NCBI RefSeq assembly: GCF_900100205.1
Contig: NZ_FNEQ01000012.1
Span: 62,001-126,000 of the forward strand
Origin: Duganella sp. OV510
GTDB taxonomy: Bacteria > Pseudomonadota > Gammaproteobacteria > Burkholderiales > Burkholderiaceae_D
Direction: 5' to 3'
Length of the DNA stretch: 64,000 nucleotides
Shown here: in pieces, positions 26,291-33,995 of the stretch
How positions within the stretch are numbered: the first letter of the stretch is position 1
Layout: every line of letters begins with the position of its first letter
Position numbers and translations under genes: made by a program
Notes under the pieces: generated by a model
Database searches by the model: none
Told to the model about the DNA's origin: nothing
Seen by the model: only the letters and a program-made list of their open reading frames with translations

Positions 26291-26788
26291 CTAAGTGATT
26301 GATTCTAAATTATCGAGCTGCCGTTTCAGCAGCGCTTCCAGTTGTTTTACTTCTTCCGCACTATAGCCATCGTAGGCGCGGGTAGTGGTGCTCCATACCT
26401 CCGGCAGCACCTTCTCGGCCAATGCGCGGCCCTCGTCGGTCAGCGAGATCATCACGCAACGGCGGTCGCCGGGCCGGTTGCCACGGGTGATCAGGCCCTG
26501 CGATTCCAGGTCGTTGCACACGCGCGTCAGGTTGGCGGGCTTCTCCATGCAGGCTTCGCCCAGCGTCGATGCCGTCGAGGTTTCATTGTCCGAACCGTAT
26601 AGCACTGCCAGCACCATGTAGCTGGCGTCGACCAGCTCATACTTGCGCAACGCGGCGTTGCTCAAATCTTTCATCCGTTTCTGGATGTGGTAAGTCATGC
26701 GCAACAGGCGCATCAGCTCCTCTGGAAACTCCGGCATTCGGCCATGGATGTTTTTTAGGCGTTTTTTAGTCGCTTCAAAACTACTCAT
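26291..26788 (-). CDS. MarR-family transcriptional regulator of the efflux operon
   Basis: Encodes 165 residues. Helices plus a winged helix-turn-helix include TASTLGEACMEKPANLTRVC (recognition region) and the wing GNRPGDRRCVMISLTDEGRAL. The start is the ATG at 26788, because GGAG is 5 nt upstream; a GTG two codons earlier would overlap that site. It sits between the outer-membrane factor and pump genes, so autoregulation by an exported phenolic ligand is likely, as for other MarR-controlled efflux systems. Confidence 0.9.
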   Translation of the reverse strand: MSSFEATKKRLKNIHGRMPEFPEELMRLLRMTYHIQKRMKDLSNAALRKYELVDASYMVLAVLYGSDNETSTASTLGEACMEKPANLTRVCNDLESQGLITRGNRPGDRRCVMISLTDEGRALAEKVLPEVWSTTTRAYDGYSAEEVKQLEALLKRQLDNLESIT

Positions 26789-26838
26789 TGCCACTCCTCT
26801 AATATTTTTTGGAAAGGACTGATTGTACTATTTAAGTG

Positions 26839-28272
26839 TCAGTTCAAATCCAGTTTTATGCCTCCGCCTAGCGCCGACATCAATAATGCATAGTTGTCCA
26901 GCTGTTTGCTGGCCACTTGCGCCATTTGCTGCTGCTCATTCAACAATGTCAGTTGAGCGTTGATGACATTGAGGGTGTCGGTCAGGCCGGCCTGGTAGGC
27001 TTTTTCTGCCAGCTGCTGCTGGCGCCGTGCCGACGCCAGCGCGCGTTGCGCCAGCTGGTCCTGCTGCTTGACTGAATCTATCTTCACTACCGCGTTGGCC
27101 ACGTCCGACATCGCCTGTACCACGCTGGCGTTGTACTGCTCGATCGCGCCGTCGTAGATGGCGGTCTGGTTGCCCAGTTGCGCACGCAGGCGGCCGCCTT
27201 CAAATACCGGCAGGCTGATGGCCGGCGTGATGCCGCGCATCTGCGAGCCGGCTTCGAGGAAATGGCCGAAGCCCAGCGACTGCTGGCCGACAAAGGCGGC
27301 CAGGTTGATATTCGGGTAGAAGTCCTTCTTCGCCACGCTGATGCGGGCGCCGGCTGCTTCCACGCGCCAGCGCTGCGCCACGATATCCGGGCGGCGGCCG
27401 ACCAGTTCGGCCGGCAGGTCGGCCGGCACGCCGTCGGCGCGCGCCGTCTCAAGGGTGAGCAATGGCCGGGCGATCGTTTCGCCGTCGCCCGGTCCTTTGC
27501 CTATCAGTGCTGCCAGCTGGTTGCGCAGCAGGGCGATGGTTTCGCCATGTTGTTCATGCTCGCGCCGACCCGCTGGCAGCGTGGTCTCGATGCTGCTGAC
27601 TTCAATATCGCTGGCCAGTCCGGCGGCCTTGCGGCGGCGCGTGATTTCCAGGATGCGCTGGCGCTGCGCCAGGTTGTCCGCCACGCTGTCCTGCAACGCA
27701 TACTCCAGCGACAGCTGGATGTAGGTGCGGACGATGGAGGTTTCCAGCGTCAGGCGTGCCATTTGCGATTCGGCGGCGGCCAGATGGACTTCATCCAGCG
27801 CGGCGGCCAGCGCATCGCGATTGCGACCCCACAGGTCCAGATCGTAGGAACCGGATAGCGTGGCGGTGTTCTTCCACGCGTAGTTCCCGGCGAGTGGTGC
27901 GGGGATCGTACTGTGCGCCGAGTACAACTCACGGTCGGCGCTGGCCGAGGCGTCTACGCGCGGCAGCGTTGCGGCCTTGGCGACGCCGGCCAGTGATTCG
28001 GCCTGGCGCACGCGGGCCAGCGTGGCGCGCAACGATGGGTTGTCGCTCAGCGCGGCGGTCACCAGCTTGTTCAGCTGCTCGTCGTGCAGCGCTTCCCACC
28101 AGCGCTCGTCCGGCCAGGCGACGAGTTTGTCCCCTGCTGCGCTGGCGGCGGCGATGGCCTTGCCCGGATTCAGGTCGGCGGACTTGAGGCGGGTCGCCTG
28201 CGGCTGGACGTTGCCCATGTTGGCGCAACCGGCCAACACGCAGAGGGAAAGTGCGAACGAGAGCTTCTTCAC
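26839..28272 (-). CDS. NodT/OprM-type outer-membrane factor lipoprotein
   Basis: Encodes 477 residues. The lipobox LAGC at residues 13-16 marks a lipid-anchored protein. Two TolC-like repeats of long helices and beta strands follow, with conserved segments such as YDLDLWGRNRDALAAA and YQAGLTDTLNVINAQLTLL. It forms the outer-membrane channel for the efflux proteins encoded downstream. It is 9 bp after the DUF4148 gene and 50 bp before the MarR gene, all on the same strand. Confidence 0.92.
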   Translation of the reverse strand: MKKLSFALSLCVLAGCANMGNVQPQATRLKSADLNPGKAIAAASAAGDKLVAWPDERWWEALHDEQLNKLVTAALSDNPSLRATLARVRQAESLAGVAKAATLPRVDASASADRELYSAHSTIPAPLAGNYAWKNTATLSGSYDLDLWGRNRDALAAALDEVHLAAAESQMARLTLETSIVRTYIQLSLEYALQDSVADNLAQRQRILEITRRRKAAGLASDIEVSSIETTLPAGRREHEQHGETIALLRNQLAALIGKGPGDGETIARPLLTLETARADGVPADLPAELVGRRPDIVAQRWRVEAAGARISVAKKDFYPNINLAAFVGQQSLGFGHFLEAGSQMRGITPAISLPVFEGGRLRAQLGNQTAIYDGAIEQYNASVVQAMSDVANAVVKIDSVKQQDQLAQRALASARRQQQLAEKAYQAGLTDTLNVINAQLTLLNEQQQMAQVASKQLDNYALLMSALGGGIKLDLN

Positions 28273-28281
28273 AGGTGCTGC

Positions 28282-28524
28282 TTAGTGCTTGACGATGTGC
28301 TTACGGGTCTGGGCGACGTCCATGTCGGCTTCGGTCTCGATCAGCGTGCCGTTCTTGCGCGCTTCCAGGTATTCGGCCTGCACTTCGGCACGGGTTTTAC
28401 CTTGAGGCTGCTCGACTTTTTTCTCAGTCTGGGCGAAGGCATTGGTGACGGTGGTGGCGGTCGCGGCGACTGCAAATGCCGCAGTGGCCAGGGCGCTCAG
28501 CAGGTGTTTGCTCGTGGTGCTCAT
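28282..28524 (-). CDS. DUF4148-type small exported protein
   Basis: Encodes 80 residues. A signal peptide (HLLSALATAAFAVAATATTV, cleavage near NAFAQT) precedes a short charged tail with GKTRAEVQAEYLEARKNG, the DUF4148 hallmark common in Burkholderiales. The function is unknown. It is the first gene of the efflux transcript, 9 bp before the outer-membrane factor, and a GGAG lies before its ATG. Confidence 0.8.
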   Translation of the reverse strand: MSTTSKHLLSALATAAFAVAATATTVTNAFAQTEKKVEQPQGKTRAEVQAEYLEARKNGTLIETEADMDVAQTRKHIVKH

Positions 28525-28679
28525 GATGTTCTCCGTATTTGATGGTTATAAGTATGGAGATGAATAATACATTTGTAAAGTAAAAAATTCCTATGGGCAT
28601 AATAGTTTTAAGCGTGTGGACGCACTGACCCAAGGCCTTGCCGGTGCTGTAATGTGATTTTTATGGCAAGGAGGTCATC

Positions 28680-29015
28680 ATGGCTGACAGCACTTTAGAC
28701 CCGGACAACATTCCGGCAGGCGCCGACCGTACCCTCGGTCGCGGACATGGCACGCGCGCGCTGGGCCCGAGCGACAATTCGGACAGCGGCAGCGATATGG
28801 TGGGACAGCCTGGCGCGGAGATGGATAGCGACACCGATGCGCAAGGCACCGGCGAGCGCGCCAGCGTGGGCCGGGAAGATATCGAGAGCGACATCGGCTA
28901 CGACCATGTCGAAACGATGCCGGAGACGGATGGCGATGGAGGCGAGATGGCGCCGGACGAGAACGCCGAGCGCGACGTGCCGCCGCAGGCGCGACGCGAA
29001 GAACGGCGCAACTGA
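28680..29015 (+). CDS. Acidic, probably disordered small protein, unknown function
   Basis: Encodes 111 residues, very rich in Asp, Glu, Gly and Ser, with no hydrophobic core (TLGRGHGTRALGPSDNSDSG is the most distinctive block). It has no signal peptide. The ribosome site AAGGAGGT, 4 nt before the ATG, is close to perfect, which supports real translation. A 7-bp stem (CCTTGCC 28636-28642 with GGCAAGG 28665-28671) could cover part of that site. I recognise no family beyond general hypothetical proteins. Confidence 0.7.
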   Translation: MADSTLDPDNIPAGADRTLGRGHGTRALGPSDNSDSGSDMVGQPGAEMDSDTDAQGTGERASVGREDIESDIGYDHVETMPETDGDGGEMAPDENAERDVPPQARREERRN

Positions 29016-29033
29016 GCGCGCCAGCGCCAAGCT

Positions 29034-29936
29034 TTAACTGGCGGCGCCCATCACGTCGCTGAGCCAGTCGACAAACACCCGCACGCGCGGCGACAGCTGC
29101 CGCTGGTGCGGGTACAGCACCGACACCGGCATCGGGCGCGGGCGCCACTGGTCCAGCACTTCAACAATGGCGCCGCTGCGCAGCTGCTGGTCGATGTGAT
29201 AGCGCGGCATCTGCACCAGTCCCAGATCGTTGGCGCAGCAGGCGGCATAGGCTTCGGCGCTGCCAACCGAGACCTGGCCGGGCAGGGTGATGCTGACATC
29301 CTCGCCATCGACGATGAACTCGAACGGGAACATCTTGCCGCTGCTGGACGAGAAGAAGTTGACCGCTTGGTGGCCTTGCGTGTGCAGGTCCTCCAGCGTG
29401 TGCGGCATGCCGTGCTGTTGCAGGTAGGCGGCGCTGGCGCAAGTCACCTGCTGCAGGCTGGCGACACGCCGCGCCACCATCGACGAATCACGCAACTCGC
29501 CAACCCGCAGCACGCAATCAACGCCGTCGCGCACCAGGTCGACCAGCCGGTCGCCCATGCCGATTTCCAGTTCGATATCCGGATAGCGGGCGAAGAACTC
29601 CTTCAGGCGCGGCAGCACATAGCGCTGCGACAACGTGCCTTGGAGATCCACGCGCAGCTTGCCGCGCGGCGCCACGCCGCTGTTGCCGAATCCCGCCTCG
29701 GTTTCCTCGACGTCCGCCAGAATGCGCACGCAGCGCTGGTAGTAGGCCTGGCCGTCCAGCGTCGGGCTGACGTGGCGCGTGGTCCGCTGCAACAGGCGCA
29801 CGCCGAGCCGCGCTTCCAGCTGCTTGATGGTGTAGGTGGCGGTGGCCGCCGGTATCTGCAAATCCTCCGCCGCCTTGCTGAAGCTTTCCAGCTCGACGAT
29901 GCGGGTGAAGATGCGCATGGCGTTAAAACGATCCAT
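29034..29936 (-). CDS. LysR-family transcriptional regulator
   Basis: Encodes 300 residues. The N-terminal helix-turn-helix region is FTRIVELESFSKAAEDLQIP (about residues 10-29), followed by the linker helix and an effector domain of the CrgA/DmlR subgroup type (GKLRVDLQGTLSQRYVLPRL). The start MDRFNAMRIF at 29936 overlaps the stop of the aldo/keto reductase gene as TAATG, so both are co-transcribed and probably coupled. It may regulate its own operon, which is inference. Confidence 0.9.
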   Translation of the reverse strand: MDRFNAMRIFTRIVELESFSKAAEDLQIPAATATYTIKQLEARLGVRLLQRTTRHVSPTLDGQAYYQRCVRILADVEETEAGFGNSGVAPRGKLRVDLQGTLSQRYVLPRLKEFFARYPDIELEIGMGDRLVDLVRDGVDCVLRVGELRDSSMVARRVASLQQVTCASAAYLQQHGMPHTLEDLHTQGHQAVNFFSSSSGKMFPFEFIVDGEDVSITLPGQVSVGSAEAYAACCANDLGLVQMPRYHIDQQLRSGAIVEVLDQWRPRPMPVSVLYPHQRQLSPRVRVFVDWLSDVMGAAS

Positions 29937-30976
29937 TATTTGTGCGCCGAGGAGCCGGCCCACAGGTTGATCGCGCCTTCCTGCGCCAGCGCATCGATCT
30001 GCGCCAGTTCTTCATTGGTGAAGCTGAGATTCTTCAGCGCGTCGACGTTCTCGCGGATCTGCGTGGCGTTGCTGGCGCCGATCAGCGTCGAGGTGATGCG
30101 CTGGTCGCGCAGCACCCAGGCCAGCGCCATCTGTGCCAGCGTCTGGCCGCGTTGCTGCGCGATGTCGTTCAAGCCGCGCACCCGCTGCAGATTCGCTTCG
30201 CTCAGGTGCGATGGCAGCAGCGAGCCACCGCCGGGACGGTTGACGCGCGCATCGGCCGGCACGCCGTTCAGGTATTTGTCGCTGAGGATGCCCTGCGCCA
30301 GCGCGGTGAAAGTGATGCAGCCTATGCCTTGCTGGCCCAGCGTGTCCAGCAGGCCTTCGGTTTCGATCCAGCGGTTCAGCATATTGTACGAAGGCTGATG
30401 GATCAGGCACGGCACCTTCCACTCCTTCAGCAGGCGTGCGGCTTCGGCGGTTTTCTCGGCTGAGTAGGACGACACGCCGACATACAGCGCCTTGCCCTGC
30501 TGGACCGCGTGGGCGAGGGCGCCCATGGTTTCTTCCAGCGGCGTGTCCGGATCGAAGCGGTGCGAGTAAAAGATATCGACGTAGTCGAGGCCCATGCGTT
30601 GCAGCGATTGATCCAGGCTGGCCAGCACGTATTTGCGCGAGCCGCCGCCTTGGCCATAAGGGCCGGGCCACATGTCCCAGCCGGCCTTGGTGGAGATGAT
30701 CAGCTCATCGCGGTAGGGCTTGAAGTCTTCCTTGAAGATGTGACCGAAGTTGGTTTCGGCGGAGCCGTATGGCGGCCCGTAGTTATTGGCCAGGTCGAAG
30801 TGCGTGATGCCCAGGTCAAACGCCGTGCGCAGCATTTCGCGCTGGGCGGCGAGGGTCGTGCTATCGCCAAAGTTATGCCACAAGCCGAGCGACATCGCCG
30901 GCAGCTTCAAGCCGCTGCGGCCGCAAGTGCGATACTGCATCTCATCATAGCGCTGCGCGGACGCGAGGTAGGTCAT
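29936..30976 (-). CDS. Aldo/keto reductase (YghZ / L-glyceraldehyde-3-phosphate reductase type)
   Basis: Encodes 346 residues. It is a TIM-barrel NADPH-dependent reductase. The start MQYRTCGRSGLKLPAMSLGLW with HNFGD, the catalytic Asp/Tyr region DLANNYGPPYGSAE, Lys in ISTKAGWDMWPGPYG and the YSHRFDPDTP loop match the YghZ/GPR subgroup, which reduces aldehydes such as methylglyoxal. The in-frame start at 30976 adds 12 residues before MQYRT, and the ATG at 30940 is an alternative. The sodB terminator lies immediately upstream. Confidence 0.88.
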   Translation of the reverse strand: MTYLASAQRYDEMQYRTCGRSGLKLPAMSLGLWHNFGDSTTLAAQREMLRTAFDLGITHFDLANNYGPPYGSAETNFGHIFKEDFKPYRDELIISTKAGWDMWPGPYGQGGGSRKYVLASLDQSLQRMGLDYVDIFYSHRFDPDTPLEETMGALAHAVQQGKALYVGVSSYSAEKTAEAARLLKEWKVPCLIHQPSYNMLNRWIETEGLLDTLGQQGIGCITFTALAQGILSDKYLNGVPADARVNRPGGGSLLPSHLSEANLQRVRGLNDIAQQRGQTLAQMALAWVLRDQRITSTLIGASNATQIRENVDALKNLSFTNEELAQIDALAQEGAINLWAGSSAHK

Positions 30977-30987
30977 GAACTGTCTCC

Positions 30988-31025
30988 AATAAAAAAGCCC
31001 GCAGGCGCGGGCGCTGCGGGCTTTT
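30988..31025 (-). terminator. Rho-independent terminator of sodB
   Basis: AAAAGCCCGCAG and CTGCGGGCTTTT form a 12-bp stem around a 9-nt loop. On the minus strand it is followed by TTTTTTATT, and it lies 20 bp after the sodB stop. Confidence 0.85.
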
Positions 31026-31045
31026 GCTCAAGCTGCCGTTGTCGC

Positions 31046-31624
31046 TTAAGCGAAGTTGGCGGCAGCGAAGTCCCAGTTGGCGAGCTTGAAGAAGGTCTCG
31101 ATGAACTTTGGACGCACGTTGCGGTAGTCGATGTAGTAAGCGTGTTCCCACAGGTCGATGGTGATCAGCGCTTTGGCGTCGGTGGTCAGCGGGGTGGCGG
31201 CGTTCGAGGTGTTGACGATGTCCAGCGTACCGTCGGCTTTTTTCACCAGCCAGGTCCAGCTCGAACCGAAGTTGCCAACGGCCGACTTGGTGAACTCTTC
31301 CTTGAACTTGTCGAACGAGCCCCACTTGGCGTTGATGGCGTCAGCCAGCGCGCCGTCTGGTGCACCTTTGCCGTTCGGGGTCAGGCTGTTCCAGAAGAAG
31401 GTGTGGTTCCAGATCTGTGCCGAGTTGTTGAAGACTGGACCCGACGATTTCTTGATGATCTCTTCCAGCGACAGGTTTTCGAACTCGGTACCTTTAATCA
31501 GGTTGTTCAGGTTGGTGACATACGTTTGGTGATGCTTGCCGTAGTGGTATTCCAGGGTTTCTTGCGAGATGTGCGGCGCCAGGGCGTCGATTGCATATGG
31601 CAGAGGTGGCAGAGTATGTTCCAT
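31046..31624 (-). CDS. sodB: Superoxide dismutase [Fe]
   Basis: Encodes 192 residues, typical of Fe-SOD. It converts superoxide to oxygen and peroxide in the cytoplasm. Metal ligands are visible: His in EYHYGKHHQTYV (near residue 27), His in IWNHTFFWNSL, and Asp/His in DLWEHAYYIDY. The NNSAQIWNHTFFWNSLTPNG segment suits the iron subgroup. AAGGA precedes the ATG and a strong terminator follows. The gene lies on the same strand as xseA, separated from it by the LacI and glucokinase genes. Confidence 0.95.
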   Translation of the reverse strand: MEHTLPPLPYAIDALAPHISQETLEYHYGKHHQTYVTNLNNLIKGTEFENLSLEEIIKKSSGPVFNNSAQIWNHTFFWNSLTPNGKGAPDGALADAINAKWGSFDKFKEEFTKSAVGNFGSSWTWLVKKADGTLDIVNTSNAATPLTTDAKALITIDLWEHAYYIDYRNVRPKFIETFFKLANWDFAAANFA

Positions 31625-31746
31625 CGTTCTTCCTTTTGATTGAATGGTTTAAAAAAACCGGGTCATTTTATTGCAACGTCCACCATTGTAAAGCGGATAG
31701 GGCATCGCCGCAGAAAACACCCCGGTTTCGTGTGGATTAACAGGGA

Positions 31747-32763
31747 TTAGCGCAGCCTGCGGGTGGTTTCGCGGACGATCAATTCCAGCGGCGGCACTTC
31801 GCCGCGCACTTCCTCGCCATTGATGATGCGCAACAATGCGTGGGTGGCGATGCGGCCGATGTCGTACAGCGGCTGGCGGATGGTGGTCAGCGGCGGCGTC
31901 GTGTACGAGGAGCCGGGCAGGTCATCGAAGCCGACCAGCGAGATATCATCCGGCACGCGGATGCCCTTGCGGTACAGCGCCAGCCGCGCGCCATAGGCGC
32001 TCAGGTCGTTGGCGGCAAACACGGCGGTGAACTGCTGGCCGGTGTCGAACAGGCGGTTCATCGCCAGCATGCCGCTGGCCTCGTGGTAATTGCCCTCGAC
32101 CACCAGCTTGTCGTCCAGCGGAATATTCGCCTCGCGCAGCGCGCGTGCGTAGCCGGCCAGGCGGTCGTCGGCGTCGGTATTGTTGGCCGGGCCGGAGATG
32201 AAGGCGATGTGGCGATGGCCCAGTTCGATCAGGTGGTGCACCGCCAGGTAGGCGCCATATTCATTATCCATTTTGAAGCCGAGTGCGCTGCGGGTCTTGA
32301 TGGCGCGGCCGGTGGAGACGATCGGCCGCTGGCCGGAAAAGCCCAGCACCGTTTCATCGTCGATGCGGCCGGACAGCAGGATGATGCCGTCGACCTTGCG
32401 CGCCAGCAGCAGGCGGATACGGTCGGCTTCCTCCTCGGCATTCCAGTGGCCGCTGACGATCACCGAAGCGTAGCCGGTGCCTTTGAGGCCGTCGTCGACG
32501 CCGCGCAGCGTTTCATCGAAGAAGGGGGAGGAGATATCCTGGACCACGATGCCGATGGTCATCGAGCGGCCTTTTTTCAGGCCCTGCGCCATCTGGTTGG
32601 GCGCAAATTTCATCTCCTCGATCGCCGTCAGCACTGCGCGGCGCTTGTCGTCGGACACCTTGGCGGTGCCATTGAGGATGCGCGAAACCGTACTCGGAGA
32701 CACTCCCGCCTGGCGTGCAACGTCCAACAGGGTCGATGGGCTGGAGGGTGGAATGTCTGCCAA
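31747..32763 (-). CDS. LacI-family transcriptional repressor
   Basis: Encodes 338 residues. The N-terminal LacI helix-turn-helix and hinge are TLLDVARQAGVSPSTVSRIL (about residues 11-30), and a periplasmic-binding-like sugar domain follows (IGIVVQDISSPFFDETLRGV and VGFDDLPGSSYTTPPLTTIR). It is divergent from the glucokinase gene, with a perfect 16-bp palindrome in between, so it is most likely a repressor of glk and of itself. The effector sugar cannot be read from sequence. Confidence 0.92.
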   Translation of the reverse strand: MADIPPSSPSTLLDVARQAGVSPSTVSRILNGTAKVSDDKRRAVLTAIEEMKFAPNQMAQGLKKGRSMTIGIVVQDISSPFFDETLRGVDDGLKGTGYASVIVSGHWNAEEEADRIRLLLARKVDGIILLSGRIDDETVLGFSGQRPIVSTGRAIKTRSALGFKMDNEYGAYLAVHHLIELGHRHIAFISGPANNTDADDRLAGYARALREANIPLDDKLVVEGNYHEASGMLAMNRLFDTGQQFTAVFAANDLSAYGARLALYRKGIRVPDDISLVGFDDLPGSSYTTPPLTTIRQPLYDIGRIATHALLRIINGEEVRGEVPPLELIVRETTRRLR

Positions 32764-32857
32764 AGTAGTGCCTTGTAGATGTAGTTATGAAAACCTTTGC
32801 GCCGGAAGATTAGCACATTGACTTTCATTGATCGGCGGTATTTAATGAAAAACGCTT

Positions 32858-32873
32858 CTGAAAACGTTTTCAG
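32858..32873. promoter_or_regulatory. Palindromic LacI-type operator upstream of glk
   Basis: CTGAAAACGTTTTCAG is an exact 16-bp palindrome with the central CG typical of LacI-family sites. It would overlap the -35 of a promoter whose -10 is TATAAT at 32888-32893, so bound repressor should block glk. A weaker similar site (GAAAAACGCTTC) lies just upstream. Confidence 0.8.
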
Positions 32874-32887
32874 TTCTAAGCGTGACA

Positions 32888-32893
32888 TATAAT
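32888..32893 (+). promoter_or_regulatory. Candidate -10 box of the glk promoter
   Basis: An exact TATAAT lies 46 bp before the glk ATG. The region where a -35 would lie coincides with the LacI-type operator. Confidence 0.55.
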
Positions 32894-32938
32894 CAAGCTG
32901 CCAGTCCAGCATAAAAAAGAGACAGAACGGAAAGAGAC

Positions 32939-33931
32939 ATGAAACGCGATGCATTTTCGCACCTCGCGCACGGCCCGCGCATCTTGGCCGACATCGGCGG
33001 CAGCAGTGCCAGCTTCGGGCTGGAAACGGCGCCCAACCAGATCGAAGCGATCTGGCTGACCGACTGCCAGTCTTACCCGACGCTGGGCGCGGCGATGGTG
33101 GCCTACCTGTCGCAGCCGGCGACGGTGGCGGCGGGCGGCTACCAGGCGCGCTTTGCCGGCATCGCCATCGCCAACCCGATCGACGGCGACTGGGTGACCA
33201 TGACCAATCACCACTGGTCGTTCTCGGTTGAAGCCGTGTGTTCACAATTCAGCCTGAAATCGCTGGTGGTGGTGAACGACTTCACCGCGCTGGCCAGCGC
33301 CTTGCCCTACCTGGCGGCGGAGCACAAGCACCAGATCGGCGGCGGCATCCTGCGCAGCGGCGCCACCATCGGCCTGGTGGGGGCGGACGCCGGGCTGGGC
33401 GTATCCGGCCTGGTGCCGGCCGGCGAGCGCTGGATCGCCATCGACAGCGAAGGCGGCCACGCCACGTTCGCGCCGATGAACGAGCGCGAGATCGACATCT
33501 TGCGCTACGCGCGGCGCTATCACGAGCATGTATCGAGCGAGCGGCTGGTATCCGGCATCGGCATCGCGCTGGTCTACCGCGCGCTATGCGAACGAGCGCG
33601 CGCCGAACCGCAGAACCTGAACACGGCAGATATCATGGAACGCGGCCTGCACCGGCTTGATCCGGTGTGCGAAGAAACGCTGCTGGCCTTCTGCGAAATG
33701 CTGGGCACGGTGGCCGGCAACGTCGCGCTGACGCTGGGCGCAAAGGGCGGCATCTACATCGGCGGCCGCACGGTGCTGAAGATGAGCGAGTTCTTCGAAC
33801 GCTCCGGCTTTCGCGCCCGCTTCGAGCAGAAAGGCCGCTTCTCCGACTACCTGGCGCACATCCCCACCTACGTCATCACCGCCGAATACCCGGCGCTGAT
33901 CGGCATGTCCGCCATGCTCTCCGCCACCTGA
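32939..33931 (+). CDS. glk: Glucokinase
   Basis: Encodes 330 residues. It phosphorylates glucose with ATP in the cytoplasm. It has the Glk (non-ROK) family signs: phosphate-1 motif ILADIGGSSASFGL (residues 15-28), catalytic VVVNDFTALASALP, adenosine-side GADAGLGVSGLVP, IDSEGGHATFAP and GGIYIGGRTVLKM. GGAAAG precedes the ATG. Expression is probably controlled by the divergent LacI regulator. The stop is followed at once by the second copy of the palindromic repeat. Confidence 0.92.
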   Translation: MKRDAFSHLAHGPRILADIGGSSASFGLETAPNQIEAIWLTDCQSYPTLGAAMVAYLSQPATVAAGGYQARFAGIAIANPIDGDWVTMTNHHWSFSVEAVCSQFSLKSLVVVNDFTALASALPYLAAEHKHQIGGGILRSGATIGLVGADAGLGVSGLVPAGERWIAIDSEGGHATFAPMNEREIDILRYARRYHEHVSSERLVSGIGIALVYRALCERARAEPQNLNTADIMERGLHRLDPVCEETLLAFCEMLGTVAGNVALTLGAKGGIYIGGRTVLKMSEFFERSGFRARFEQKGRFSDYLAHIPTYVITAEYPALIGMSAMLSAT

Positions 33932-33995
33932 ATCCGGGGTCAGTTCTGCCAAACGTACACGGACTCATGTACGTTTGGCAGAACTGACCCCGGAT
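33932..33995. repeat. Palindromic repeat family copy 2
   Basis: Arms of 28 nt (33932-33959 and 33968-33995) are exact reverse complements around an 8-nt loop. The outer 27 nt match the copy at 16316-16403 with one substitution, whereas the centre is different and shorter. It lies between glk and xseA, and the right arm is translated as the end of xseA. Confidence 0.85.
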
